Shown here in pieces: positions 1-12,800 of a stretch of DNA of 64,000 nucleotides; position 1 is the first letter of the stretch; each line of letters opens with the position of its first letter. Source of the DNA: UBA6183 sp943372215 (GTDB lineage: Bacteria > Bacteroidota > Bacteroidia > UKL13-3); the NCBI GenBank assembly GCA_943372215.1, contig CALRXU020000004.1:1-64000 (forward strand), in the 5' to 3' direction. The position numbers and the translations under genes are program-made. Below the pieces are notes generated by a model. That model was not told where the DNA came from, did not search any database, and saw only the letters and a list, made by a program, of their open reading frames with translations.

Positions 1-812
1 AAATCAGCCACGGGTTTGCGGGTGGGTACACCCACATAAATGCGTTTGGTTACGGAGTCTGTTCCTCTGGGGTTGCGCACCACCAAGGTTACATCGTAAT
101 TACCTGTTTGGGTAAAGGTGTAGCGGAAGTTTTTATTTGCTGGAAATACCGATGAGCTGATGAAGCAACCGATATCTGATACGCAATTGCGAGGTTCGTT
201 TACTTGTTTAATGTTCCAGTAACGCAAGCTATCCATGCTGGAGGTGTTTACAAAAGTATGTGGGCTGTTTACCCAAACGGTGTCTATGCCTGCATCGTAA
301 GCAAAGTTGGCAATGGGTGCACGTGGAAAGGGGCTTACGTATGGTATTGTGGTTAAATAAAATTGTATTTCCCTGAAATTGGGATTTGATCCAGTTACTA
401 CATTGAACCTAAGTCTTGTAGTGGTAAGAGGCGCTGTAAATAAAAAAGAATCTGCAAATACATTTGCAATAGGCCTAGTTCTTGTGAATAGGGGGGTATA
501 GGAAGAACCATTCCAAGATTCAATAATCATATCAATATAGGGCCTATCACCTAATTGAAAAACAACTTTATCAAGAGTAACGGGGGTTGACCAAGTGTAT
601 TCAATCCAGCCATTACTGGTAACCCAACCCCATGGTTGTGCCGTGGTAGAAGGTCCGGCATTAATATCATCATTGTAGTTTGTGGGGCCAAATACGGTAA
701 CCCCACCACCTGAATGGTTGGGAACACCAGTAAATGCAAGGTTCTGTTGTGATTTAGCAACAAAGAAAAAGTTTAAGGTTATACATAAAAAGAGTAAATA
801 TTTAATTTTCAT
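1..812 (-). CDS. Secreted PKD-domain protein, 3' end outside window
   Basis: An open frame runs without a stop from an ATG at 812 to the left edge, so 270 residues are visible and the C-terminus is missing. Residues 1-22 form a signal peptide (MKIK, then a hydrophobic stretch ending near KSQQ). The first part, rich in W, G and N, is beta-sheet-like and unassigned. Residues about 160-262 look like a PKD/Ig-like fold, starting PIANFAYDAG and ending in the typical TGNYDVTLVVRNPRG edge strand, with a Cys pair (NCVSDIGC). A second PKD repeat seems to begin at the edge (KPVADF). Such proteins in Bacteroidota are usually cell-surface or T9SS cargo; the sorting domain would lie outside the window. 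Function unknown. Confidence 0.8.
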   Translation of the reverse strand, partial: MKIKYLLFLCITLNFFFVAKSQQNLAFTGVPNHSGGGVTVFGPTNYNDDINAGPSTTAQPWGWVTSNGWIEYTWSTPVTLDKVVFQLGDRPYIDMIIESWNGSSYTPLFTRTRPIANVFADSFLFTAPLTTTRLRFNVVTGSNPNFREIQFYLTTIPYVSPFPRAPIANFAYDAGIDTVWVNSPHTFVNTSSMDSLRYWNIKQVNEPRNCVSDIGCFISSSVFPANKNFRYTFTQTGNYDVTLVVRNPRGTDSVTKRIYVGVPTRKPVAD

Positions 813-938
813 GTATTTAGGCTTTATCATAACGAATTTATTAAAAATTACTTAATATCCTAGTTTAACTGTAAAATTGGGCCTAAATTCATTCACTATA
901 TATGATGAAGGTGCAAGAAGACCAACAAATGAACAAAA

Positions 939-1598
939 ATGAAGCAAGGGATTAATATACATACTCATTTTAAAACAAGCGCATCAGGCGAGGTATTTAT
1001 AAGAAATGGAGGCCTGTTAAGAGCAGATGCATATACTAACCTCCCTTATCTAGTATCAGTTGGACTTCATCCCTGGCACATAAATAAGATGACGTTGAAG
1101 GAGTGCACCGATAGACTTATAGATTTAGCTACGCTCAACAATGTGTTTGCAATTGGCGAAATTGGAATTGATAGGGCAATAGATACTCCCATTGGTGTAC
1201 AGTTAAAATATTTTGAGGCCCAATTAGTCATAGCAAGAGCCGTAGCTAAGCCTGTTATTTTGCATGCTGTAAGAAGCTATAGTGATTTTCTGCCGTATTT
1301 AAGAAAGGCCAAAATCCCATTTGTTTTTCATGGGTTTAATGGCAATGGTCAACAAGCCAGGGAACTTATTAAACATGGGGCTTATTTAAGTTTTGGGAAG
1401 GGATTATGGGAGACAAAAAGCCAGGAGGTGTTTAAAGAAATTCCGCTTAGTCAATTGTTTTTTGAAACGGATAATCATTCAACACTAACCATTAAAATGG
1501 TTTATGAGCAAGCTGCAATGCTTAAGAATATGGAAGTAGATGAGTTGAAATATTTGATAAATGATAACTTTGTGGCCATAAAAAATAGCAAGTTTTAG
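939..1598 (+). CDS. TatD family metal-dependent hydrolase
   Basis: A 219-residue protein of the TatD branch of the amidohydrolase superfamily, whose members are metal-dependent DNases or related hydrolases. The metal ligands are all in place: HTH at residues 8-10, Glu74 in GEIGID, His109 (ILHA), His131 (VFHGF) and Asp178 (FETDN). It is shorter than the usual 255-265 residues because loops are trimmed, which is common in Bacteroidota members. The stop codon is directly followed by the ATG of the tcdA gene (TAGATG), so the two are surely co-transcribed. The upstream ATG at 928 is in another frame and closes after eight codons, which supports this start. The substrate cannot be told from sequence. 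Confidence 0.9.
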   Translation: MKQGINIHTHFKTSASGEVFIRNGGLLRADAYTNLPYLVSVGLHPWHINKMTLKECTDRLIDLATLNNVFAIGEIGIDRAIDTPIGVQLKYFEAQLVIARAVAKPVILHAVRSYSDFLPYLRKAKIPFVFHGFNGNGQQARELIKHGAYLSFGKGLWETKSQEVFKEIPLSQLFFETDNHSTLTIKMVYEQAAMLKNMEVDELKYLINDNFVAIKNSKF

Positions 1599-2330
1599 AT
1601 GAAAGAAATTAAACCCTGGATGGGAAGAACGCAGTTACTTTTAGGAGAGGAGAAACTGCATAAACTGGTTAATTCTAATGTGCTGGTAGTTGGTTTAGGA
1701 GGAGTAGGGGGAATTGCGGCAGAAATGATAGCGAGGAGTGGTGTAGGTAAAATGACCATAGTTGACGCAGATACGGTAGATCCAACCAACAGGAACCGGC
1801 AAATTCCTGCACTTCATAGCACTGAGGGCGTATTAAAAACAGATGTATTAAAAGAACGTTTGCTGGATATTAATCCTGATTTAGAGCTAACTGTAATTCC
1901 CGAGTATTTTAGGGATCAGCTTACGCACGATGTACTGGATCAGGGGAACTTTGATTATGCACTTGACTGCATAGATACCCTTAGTCCCAAAGTTTTTTTT
2001 ATTAAAGCCTGTATTGATAGGAAGATACCATTGGTAAGCAGCATGGGGGCAGGCAGCAAAGTAGATCCTACCCAAGTTAAAGTAGCTGATATAGCGGAAA
2101 GTTATAATTGTAAACTGGCTAAATATACCAGAAAATACCTGCACAAATTTGGGATATATAAAGGAGTAACAGTGGTTTTTAGTGCTGAAAAAAGGGGTGA
2201 AGATGCTGGATTAACGATGGTTGGAGCGCGGAATAAAAAATCAGCTCCTGGTACCATCAGTTACATGCCTGCTGTATTTGGTTGTGCCGTTGCTAGCGTT
2301 GCAATAAGAGGTTTATATAATCGCCTTTAG
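1599..2330 (+). CDS. tcdA: tRNA threonylcarbamoyladenosine dehydratase (TcdA/CsdL type)
   Basis: A 243-residue E1-like (ThiF/MoeB fold) enzyme. TcdA proteins use ATP to cyclise the threonylcarbamoyl group of t6A37 in tRNA to ct6A. The nucleotide-binding loop GLGGVGG lies at residues 32-38, followed by the IVDADTVDPTNRNRQ segment (54-68) with the conserved Asp and Arg, and the DCIDTLSPK segment at 123-131 which is typical of TcdA rather than MoeB or ThiF. It lacks the two CxxC zinc pairs of MoeB. It starts on the base after the tatD-like stop codon, so translation is probably coupled. Confidence 0.9.
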   Translation: MKEIKPWMGRTQLLLGEEKLHKLVNSNVLVVGLGGVGGIAAEMIARSGVGKMTIVDADTVDPTNRNRQIPALHSTEGVLKTDVLKERLLDINPDLELTVIPEYFRDQLTHDVLDQGNFDYALDCIDTLSPKVFFIKACIDRKIPLVSSMGAGSKVDPTQVKVADIAESYNCKLAKYTRKYLHKFGIYKGVTVVFSAEKRGEDAGLTMVGARNKKSAPGTISYMPAVFGCAVASVAIRGLYNRL

Positions 2331-2413
2331 TGCATAATTGTTATTAAATAAAGTAAGAGTTGTGTGTCAAATTATTTTATTTGCACCCATTATCTGATTA
2401 ACAAACAATACAA

Positions 2414-3643
2414 ATGACAAAAATTAAAGTAGCAAATCCCGTTGTTGAGCTTGACGGAGACGAAATGACCCGAATTATCTGGAAGTTTATTAAAGATAAG
2501 CTTATTCTACCTTATCTAGATCTGGATATTAAATATTATGATTTGGGCATGGAGTCAAGGGATGCAACCAATGATCAGATAACAGTGGATGCAGCCGAGG
2601 CCATAAAAAAATACAATGTAGGTATTAAGTGTGCCACCATCACACCAGATGAGCAAAGGGTAAAGGAGTTTAACCTAAAACAAATGTGGAAATCACCGAA
2701 CGGAACCATTCGTAATATTTTGGATGGAACCGTGTTTCGTGAGCCGATTGTTTGCAGCAACGTACCTCGCTTAGTGCCTAATTGGACTGCTCCAATTTGT
2801 ATCGGTCGTCATGCATTTGGCGATCAATACCGTGCAACTGATTTTGTTACTAAAGGAAAAGGGAAATTAACCATCAAGTTTGAGGGAGAAGATGGACAAG
2901 TAATAGAGCATGAGGTGTTTAACTTTAAAGGAGATGGAGTAGCCCTTGCCATGTATAATACAGAGGAAAGTATCAGGGGATTTGCGCACTCCTGCTTTAA
3001 TACAGCCTTGCAGAAAAAGTGGCCACTTTATTTATCTACTAAAAATACCATTCTAAAAAAGTATGATGGTCGCTTTAAGGATATTTTTCAAGAGATTTAT
3101 GAGCAAGATTATTTGGCTAAATATAAAGAAGCTGGTATTACCTATGAGCATCGTTTAATTGATGATATGGTTGCCAGCGCATTAAAATGGCATGGGAATT
3201 TTGTGTGGGCATGTAAAAATTACGATGGCGATGTGCAGTCTGATACGGTTGCGCAAGGTTTTGGATCGCTTGGTTTGATGACATCAACATTGGTAACCCC
3301 TGATGGTAAAACCATGGAAGCAGAAGCCGCACATGGCACTGTAACTAGACATTATAGGGATCACCAAGCTGGTAAACCAACATCAACAAATCCTATTGCT
3401 TCCATATTTGCTTGGACACGTGGTTTGGAGTTCAGGGGTAAATTGGATGGCAATCAAGAGTTGGTTAATTTTTGCCATGCTTTGGAAAAAGTTTGCGTGG
3501 AAACAGTGGAGAGTGGCAAAATGACTAAGGATTTGGCAGTATGTATTTACGGTAACAAAGTGAGCCATGGCGAACACTATTTGTATACAGAAGAATTTTT
3601 AGATGCATTGGACAAAAACCTGATGATCAAATTGAAATCATAA
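2414..3643 (+). CDS. icd: NADP-dependent isocitrate dehydrogenase, eukaryote-like (type II) form
   Basis: A 409-residue cytosolic enzyme that oxidatively decarboxylates isocitrate to 2-oxoglutarate in the TCA cycle. The sequence reads like mitochondrial/cytosolic eukaryotic IDH rather than the E. coli enzyme: it opens VANPVVELDGDEMTRIIW, has the substrate loop KSPNGTIRNILDGTVFREPI (residues 93-112), then RHAFGDQYRATDF and the NADP-site segment EAAHGTVTRHYRDHQAGKPTSTNPIASIFAW. These are hallmarks of the homodimeric type II NADP enzyme. It stands alone between tcdA and a strong terminator at 3671. Confidence 0.96.
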   Translation: MTKIKVANPVVELDGDEMTRIIWKFIKDKLILPYLDLDIKYYDLGMESRDATNDQITVDAAEAIKKYNVGIKCATITPDEQRVKEFNLKQMWKSPNGTIRNILDGTVFREPIVCSNVPRLVPNWTAPICIGRHAFGDQYRATDFVTKGKGKLTIKFEGEDGQVIEHEVFNFKGDGVALAMYNTEESIRGFAHSCFNTALQKKWPLYLSTKNTILKKYDGRFKDIFQEIYEQDYLAKYKEAGITYEHRLIDDMVASALKWHGNFVWACKNYDGDVQSDTVAQGFGSLGLMTSTLVTPDGKTMEAEAAHGTVTRHYRDHQAGKPTSTNPIASIFAWTRGLEFRGKLDGNQELVNFCHALEKVCVETVESGKMTKDLAVCIYGNKVSHGEHYLYTEEFLDALDKNLMIKLKS

Positions 3644-3670
3644 GTTGAATATTTTGTTCTCTATTGAAAT

Positions 3671-3700
3671 AAAAATGGCCCTTTTTGCGGGCCATTTTTT
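3671..3700 (+). terminator. Rho-independent terminator after icd
   Basis: Stem AAAAATGGCCC, loop TTTTTGC, stem GGGCCATTTTTT, beginning 27 bases after the icd stop codon. The A-tract before and the T-tract after make it able to work in both directions. Confidence 0.85.
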
Positions 3701-3870
3701 ATTTATACAAATTCTAAATTATATTTAATCCTTATTTAACACGGCTTTTAAACTAAGTTAATAGTTACAAGCATAAAACTTTCCTTCTTTTTGATGAAAT
3801 CATAAAAAAAAGTGTAACATAGTGTATCAATTGAAGTTACAGTTTTTGTTTAATTTTAATTTTATACACT

Positions 3871-6800
3871 ATGAAAAACAACCTTTACTTATTATGTGGT
3901 AAATTGTTATTGCTTTTAGCGGCAATAGCAGGTTTTAGTCCAGCTAATGCAGTACAATTAAGCGGTTTTTATACGATTAATTCTACTGCTCCAGCTTCTT
4001 CAACCAATTTTCAGAATTTAACCTCTGCGATTACGTACATTACTAGTGCAAATGTTAGAACCGATGGTGGGCCAGTAAATGCTGCTCCATTTGGGGTATC
4101 TGGCCCGGTTATTTTTGATTTTGCCTCAGGTTCTGGCCCATATACAGAGCAGGTTACCATACCGTTCATTACGGGTGCCACTCCTTCCAATAATATTGTT
4201 TTTAATGGCAACGGCTGTGTGATTCAATTTAATCCAACAGCTCAAGCTACGGCTCATATTATAAAACTAAGTGGGGCAAAGCATGTAACCTTGGATAGTT
4301 TGACAATACGTTCTACCAATACCCAATTTGGCTGGGGTATTCATTTTATAGCATCAGCCGATTCAAATACTGTGTCTAGGTGTTTAATTGACTTGACGGC
4401 TTTAAGTGTGCTCAACTCAACCGGAGCAGCCGGAATTGTGTTTAGTAACTCTACTACATCTGTAACAACTTCTGGAGCCAATGGCACGGGAAATACCATC
4501 ATTAACAATACCATTTCAGGTAATCCTACAACGGGTAATCCTTACTATGGTATTTCATTGTGTTTAAACAGTTCGGCTACGCCATCACGCAACAGAATTA
4601 TTAATAATGTAATCCAAAATTTTTACAATTATGGTATTTATATGACCCAAACCAATGGGACATTAATACGTGGAAATACCATCAGAAATCCTACCCGAAC
4701 ATCGAATACCACCATCTATGGTATTTATGCCATTAGTGGAAGCCGCAATGATACCATCACTGGAAACCGTATTTTGGACCCTTTTGGAACGGCAGTTACT
4801 ACAACCAACGCGTTTTACGGTATTTATTTGATAGCCACAAATATTGTTGCTGGCTCCCCGATGATTATTTCTAATAACCTCATTTATAACGTAAGAAATA
4901 ATGGCGGGCAGTATGGTATTTATTTGAATTCTGCTCAGAATGTATTCGCTTACAACAATACCATCTCTTTGGACTATACTGCTTCTACAGCAAACAACAC
5001 CTATCAAACCATTGCTTATTATACTACTGGTTCTACAGCCGCTAATGGTTGTGCATTTAGAAACAACATTGTAAGTTTAACCAGAGGGGGAACAACTGCT
5101 AAATACGGTTGCTATGTGGCCACAGCGGGCACTGCTGCCAATTACAGCATCAATAACAATAGTTATTATTTAACAGGCTTGGGCGCAGCCGTTGGCTTTT
5201 ACAATAGCAACTTTAATACGCTAACCCAGTGGAAAACGGCTAATGGGGCTATTTTTGATCAAAATTCTTATCAAATATTGCCTGGATTTGTTAATGCCAC
5301 AACAGGCGATTTTACACCTACAGAACCTTTGCTGAACAATTCAGCAGCTCCGATTGGAGTAAGCACAGATATTACTGGTGCTGCCAGAGGGGGCGTACCA
5401 GATATTGGCGCGTATGAATTTTCAACTCCACATAATGATGAAGCCAGTGCTATAACTGTTATTCCTCCTGCGGCTCCTTTTGCATCAGGCAATAGAGCCA
5501 TTAATGTAAGGATAAGAAATAATGGCAATTCTATATTAAACAGCATAACAATTAACTGGTCGGTGAATGGGGTGTTAAGAACACCTGTGGTTTACAGTGT
5601 GCCTTTAAATAGTTTTACCATTTCTGGTAATATTTTTTTAGATAGTGTAGGTTTTGTTTCAGGTATAAAATATGACATTGCTTGTTGGACCAGCTTGCCA
5701 AATGGCCTTACTGATCCATCTCCCACAAATGACAGTGCTTATTCTACTGACAATTATTGTGTACTCAATGGGGGCAGTTATACTGTAAACTCGTTGCTTC
5801 CAACCAGTACAACAAATTTTCAAAGTTTTACTCAACTTACTTCTGCTTTGCGAGGCGGTGTAAACGGACCAGTTGTTGTTACGGTTGCTCCTGCATCTGG
5901 GCCATATAACGAGCAATTGTTAATTCCATTTGTAGCAGGGGCTTCACCCGCAAATTCAATTGCCATAAATGGCAATGGTCGTACGTTACAGTTTAATAAT
6001 ACCGCTGATTTTGCACTAATCCGTTTTGATGGAGCGAAGCATATTTATATTGACAATTTGGTGGTTAAATCATTAAATACAACCAATGGTTGGGGAGCAC
6101 ATTTTATTAATAATGCAGACTCAAACAGACTAACCAATTGTGTGTTTGATTTAACAAGTTTAACTGTTACCAATACTACAGGATGTGGAATTGTATTTTC
6201 AGGTTCAACTACGAGTCCAACAACGCAAGGGAATGTTGGTGTAGGTAACCTTATACAAAATAATACCATTAATGGAAATCCATCAGGTGGGGTATGGTAT
6301 GGCATTACGCATTGCCAAAGTTCCAATACAGTGGCGCAACGAAACAGGTTTATCAATAATACCATTCAGAATTTTTTCAACTATGGTATTTATGATATTG
6401 TTTCAAATCGTTGTTCGTTTATTGGTAATATTATCAGAAATCCAACCCGCACCAGTTTTACTACAATTTACGGCATTTACGCAGTAAATGGATTAAGGGG
6501 AGACACCATTAGCAATAATTTAATAGAAACTCCTTTTGGCTCCATAACCAATAACACCAACCAGTTTTTTGGTATCCAGATTCTATCGCCCAATACACCG
6601 CAAACAGAGCCTGTTTTGGTATCCAACAACATCATTAGAAATGTGCGTAGCAGCGGGGCACAAAGAGGAATTGATGTTTCATCGGGAAGTAACATCAGGT
6701 TTTTACACAATACCATTATACTCAATGATCCAACATCATTAGCAAGTGGCCAAACCACTTATGGTTTTGCGCATACCGGTGCACCTTCGGGGAGCGGTGT

Positions 6801-9800
6801 AGAACTCAGAAATAATATCATTTATATTAACAGGCCTACTACCAATACCAATGCAAATGTGCTTTTGGCTACTGCCGGAACGCTGTACACCATTAATAAT
6901 AATGCCTACTTTAAATTTGGAAGTGGTACCAATAGCGCACTGGGCAATTTTGCAGGAGTGCCATTTGAAACGCTTACGGCCTGGCGCACCGCAAATGGTG
7001 GAATTTTTGATGCGGCATCTGCTTTCTCTAATCCAATATTTGTAAATTTAAATAGCAATGCTATTCCGCAGGATGGAAGTATAAATAACATCGGAGCTAA
7101 TTTACTAACTGCCGTACCAACGGATTTTTTAGGCGTTGCAAGAAGCACAACACCTGATCCTGGCGCTTACGAGTTTGTTCCACCACCATTGGATGCCGCT
7201 CTTGAAGCAGTTATCCCACCGTTATCACCTTTTAATGCAGGTGTAGCAGCAGTAAATGTTAGAATCAAAAATCCGGGAACAACCACTTTAACCAGCTTAA
7301 CTGTAAATTGGTCAGTAAATGGGGTATTACAAACACCTTTTAGCTGGACGGGAACATTATTGGCAGGAGCCACAAGCACAAATATTAACATTGGTAGTTA
7401 TAATTTTTTAAGTGCAGTAAACCATACCATTGTTGCGTGGAGTGCTCTTCCTAATGGAAGCCCCGATCCGTTAAACTTAAATGATACCGCATCAGTAACA
7501 AATGTGTTTACAAGAATATCAGGCGGAACATACACACTCAATAAAAATGTAGCCGCAAGCAGTACTAATTTTAATAGCTTTAACAATCTGGCTCTGGCAT
7601 TAAACAATGGCGGTGTTTCAGGTTTGGTTACTGTTGATGTAGTTGTGGGAAGCGGCCCTTATAACGAACAGGTTACTTTCGGAAACATTCCTGGGGCTTC
7701 TGCCACTAACCGAATTGTTATTAATGGCAACAATCAAGAGTTAAACTTTAATCATACAAACGCTGCCTTATTGCATACCATTGGTTTTAACAACACCAAG
7801 TTTTTTACCATCAATGGTTTAGCTTTTAGAACAACAAATGCAACCAATGGGGTTGGTGTTATGTTTACCAATAACTCTGACTCAAATATTATTGAAAACT
7901 GTAGTTTTGATTTGACTTCGATTACAGGCACATCATCAACCGTATCAGCAGGTATTTCTTTTTCTGGTGGGTTTAATAGTGTTGCCAGCTTACCAACAAA
8001 CTCAAGTGGTGCGGCAAATATTATTAGAAACAACATCATTAATGGAGGTTCTGGTAATGGATGTTATTATGGAATTATTGTTAATGCAACCAACTCAAAT
8101 AACCCAACGTATTCGCACAATAAAATCCTTAACAATATCATAACAGATTTTTATTTCTACGGTATTTATGTTGCAAACTCAACAAGAGCGGCAATAAAAA
8201 ACAACCAAATTTCTAGACCAACCAAGATTGCACCAACTACTTTTTATGGCATATTCCTCACTTCAGGTAGCCAGGCTGATACGGTAGAAGCCAACTTAAT
8301 TACAAGACCTCACGGGGCATTGCTTACAAATACAGCTACGGTGTATGGCATTGCATTCTCATCAACCAACTCACTCCTAGCAACTCCAAGTATCGTTAAA
8401 AACAATATCATTAATGATTTTAAAGGATTGGGGATTATTTATGGTATTCAAAATTCCACCAACGCTTTTATAAAAGTATTTAACAATACCATTAATTTTG
8501 ATGATGCAGCTATAGCTTCAGCCAATGCCGTGTATGCTTTTTATACCACTGGAACGGCAACTGGTATAGCGGTTAGGAATAATAACATTAACTTGAATAG
8601 AGGTGGTACAGGAACCAAGTATTGCTTGTTTTTAAATACCACCAGTACAACTGGATATACCATAAATAACAATAACCTCAGAAGTGTTACTACTGGTTCT
8701 AATGCATTTATTGGTTCTTACTCAGCGGTAAATTATTCAACATTGGCAACTTGGCGTACAGCTAATGTCAATGCGTTTGATCAGAACTCTGTTACAGCAG
8801 ATCCTCAATTTAGAAATGCAGTGTTTCCAAATTACCTGCAACCAGGCAATGATACATTAGAGAATGTGGGTGCAAATCTTGCTGCTGATGTTCCTACTGA
8901 TTTTGGTGGTGTAGCTCGATTAGCAACACCAGATATCGGGGCATACGAGTTTGCCACTAACCAAAATGATGCTGGTGTGTTCAGGTTTACTCAATTTAGT
9001 AACAGTTCGCAAAATGCCACTGTTGTAAATGCCTCTTCACAAAATATTGATTTAACCATTAAAAATTATGGTACGGCAGCACTTACAGGAGCAACACTAA
9101 ACTGGTCGTTAAGTGGTGTTATGCAAACACCAATTAGTTGGTCTGGTTTTTTAGCTAAGGGCGACACAGGGGTTACTACTTTAGGGTCATACAATTTTCC
9201 TGATTCTACCGTGTACTCGTTAAAAGCGTGGACAACATCACCCAATGGGGTTGCTGACAGTGTGAATACAAATGATACCTCGTTAACACGCATTTGCAGG
9301 CCTTTGGCAGGGACTTTATACATGAACCCATTGCTGCCAGATACAGGTACAAACTTTACCAGCTTTAATGGATTGTTTAATGTGTTAAGGACTTGCGGTG
9401 TAGCAGGGCCTGTAACCATACAATTACCTGCAGTAACGTTGAATCAACAGGTAACACTTCCCAATAATATTCCAGGACACTCGTCATTAACACCCATTAC
9501 TTTTGCAGGAATAGATTCTGCAACAACCCGCATCGTGCATAATGGTGCTGGTGTTCGCTCTACTTTATTGTTGGATGGCGCAAGAAATTACAGATTCAGA
9601 AATATCTCGTTTGTTGGAACTAACAATACGAATGCTACAGCAGTGCAATTAATTAATGGTGCAGATAGTAACATGTTTTATAAGTGTGCATTTAATGTTC
9701 CGGTAATTACCAGCACGGCAGTAAATCCATTTGTGGTATCGGGAAATATTACTGGACCAACCACCCAAGGCAATGCCGCCAACTACTTGTTGGTTGACAG

Positions 9801-12800
9801 TTGTTCTGCTGATGGAGGGTATTATGGTATAGCGATTAATGGATTAACTACTCAAAAATCACTTGGTAACATCATACGAAACTCAATTGTTCGCAATTCA
9901 TACTTGTATGGTTTTTATATTCAACAACAAAAGGCCATCTCAATTATTGGTAATCGAGTAACTGGTATTGGTGTGCCATTTAATTACACATTCAGTTATG
10001 GTATTTACTTACTGGCAAGTGATAGTGCCACCAATATTTCAAACAACAGGGTAACCAATCAACTTGGTGGATATGGTATTTGGGTTCAAAATTGTTTGGG
10101 TTTATCTTCGGCAAGGGTTGTTGTAGCGAATAATACCATAGATATTGGCTCAACAATCGCAACCAATACTTATGGTATCTATGATAATGCTAACGGGTTA
10201 ACAGATATTGTTTATAATACAGTTAGGATTTCTTCAACGGATGCAAATTATATTTACGCTGCTTATTACAGCACCAACACATTACCAACTACTTATTTTG
10301 ACATAAAATTAATGAATAACATTTTTGTGTCAACAGGTGGTGCGTTAAGTGTTTATTTCGCAAATCAGTTAAACACACAAACGGCACAATACAATATCAA
10401 TAACAACGTCTATCATTCAAGCAACTTGTATCCTTTCCGTGTGGGTGGGTTTATTACAACCACTTTGGTAAACTTTGCCACCGGAGCACAAATGCTAGGC
10501 CTTATCCCAGGTAATAATACGGCCAGCTTGTTTTTGCTTCCTATATTTGATGCCAATTTAAAGTCAATAGAACCCCTTCTGGATGGTGCAGCAAATCCTG
10601 TTCCAACAGTTACTACAGATATTGATGGCAACTTACGTAACTTAACTACACCAGATATTGGAGCATTTGAGTTTACCAAAACACCTAACGATGCCGGAGT
10701 AGCGGCAATTTTATCGCCAGTTAAACCATTAACAGCAGGTAATAACGATATTAAAGTTGTTATTCGGAATTTTGGTTTGCAGGCATTAACTGGAGTTGAT
10801 GTTACCTATCAAATAGGGTCAACCACACACACCAAAGCTTATACTGGTAATATCCCAACACTAGGCTACGACACCGTAACATTTAATGCAACGAGTGGCC
10901 CAGGTTCAACCAGCCAGCAGTATAATTTCACGGGTGGTATTGAAACCATTAAAGTATGGACTTCATTGCCCAATGCGGTACCTGATATTGTAAATTCTAA
11001 TGATACTGCTACAAATACGCTTTGCACAGGAATTGGCGGCATTTATACCATCAATCCATCGGGTTCAGGCGCCAGTAACTTCACCAGCATTCAAGCTGCA
11101 ATAGATAAGTTAATGTGTGGTGGCGTTTATGGTCACGTGGTATTTGAGTTGGCTCCGGGTACTTATAATGGGCAATTTACTTTGCCAACAATTACGGGAG
11201 CAAGTGATACAAGTACCATTACATTCAGGTCTGCTAATGGTAATCCATCAAGCACCATTATTACAGCATCACCAACCTTAGCTACAGCAAATTTCACTGT
11301 ACGTTTATTGGGATCTAAGTTTGTAAAATTTGTAAATTTAACCTTGCAAAATACCAATGCTACCAATGGCAGGGTTGTTAGCATTAATACGGATGGTTTA
11401 ACCAACATCACCTCATCTGATATCGAAATCAGGGGATGTATTGTAAATGGTGAACCAACAACCACAACCGCTGATGCCAATGCGCTTGTATTTGCCAACA
11501 CGGGGAATACCACACCTAATTTAACTTTTGTAGGCAATCAGTTTAATAATGGTTCACATGGAATTTGGGCAAATGGTCCCAATATTGTTAATCAGTTTTC
11601 ACCAAACTTAATTATTGATTCCAATACTTTCTTTAATCAGTATTACTCAGCCTCATGGTTAACCAATCGTTCTAATGTAAGATTCAGGAATAATGTGATT
11701 ACTTTAAATACTGCCAGTACACTTGCTTATGGACTTTACACTGTGGGTACTGCAGGAAATAGCAGTATTAGTAATAATAACATTACCAATCCTTCAGGCA
11801 CGTATGGTATTTCCATGACACAACAAGCCTACTATGCAGCAGCAGGTACTGCTACTATAAGTAACAACCTTGTTAATATGGTTAGCAATAGCAATACCCA
11901 GTATGGCATAAGCATTACCAATTCATCTCAGATTGAAGTATTTGCAAATACGGTAAAAGTAAACTCGTCAAGTGTTTCTTCTTGGGCCTTATACCTTGGA
12001 GGCAATACACCATTCCTCTCTGGTATTACCAATTATCCGCGTTCAAATACAATCGCTATTAAAAATAATATTTTGCATGCACAAGCTGGTTATGCATTCC
12101 GCTCAAATGATGTGAATGCTGATTCTGCTATTATAGATGCACAAGGTATCAACCACAACCTTTACTATGGTAATACAGCCAATGCCATTTTTGGTAGAAA
12201 TATTAATTTTGGCAACAATAACTTTGTAAGTGGCTTTAGAAACATTTATTATCCTGGTAGTGATTCTTATTCAAGGTTTGCGGATTTGACATTTACTTCA
12301 TCAACAAATTTAAAACCCAATGAATCTGCAAGTACCATCTGGAATGTAAACGGAGGTGGAGCACCATTGTTTCAGGCACCATTTGATATTACAGGTTTAA
12401 GCAGAAGCCAGATTCCATCAACCGGAACACCTGACATTGGTGCGCATGAGGTTTCTCCTAATGTTGAACCTTCAAATGCCACCATAGTCGGCAGTCTGGC
12501 ATTGGATTCAACTCAGGTTATTTTGGTAAATAATGATACTGTTGCATGGATTACATGGGGCAATTCAGGAGTTGTTCCTACTGCTATCAGTGCTAAATAT
12601 TACCCTGGGTCCTTAATTAGCCATTCGCAAAATTATAGCACAGGTACTACAGGTCACTCATTAGATGCATTATGGAAAATTAACTTAACGGGAGGGTCTT
12701 TCTATTTTTATAATGTAAGGTTTAAATACAATCCTTATCATTTAGGAACTATTCCTTCTGAAACAGATATCCGATTGGCCTATAAGGATACAGGAACAAC

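Noticed and set aside
11163..11537. 124-residue hydrophobic frame antisense to the giant repeat gene
   Set aside because: Similar antisense frames recur in each module because of the repeated Thr/Asn-rich codons; they do not have consistent starts or signals.
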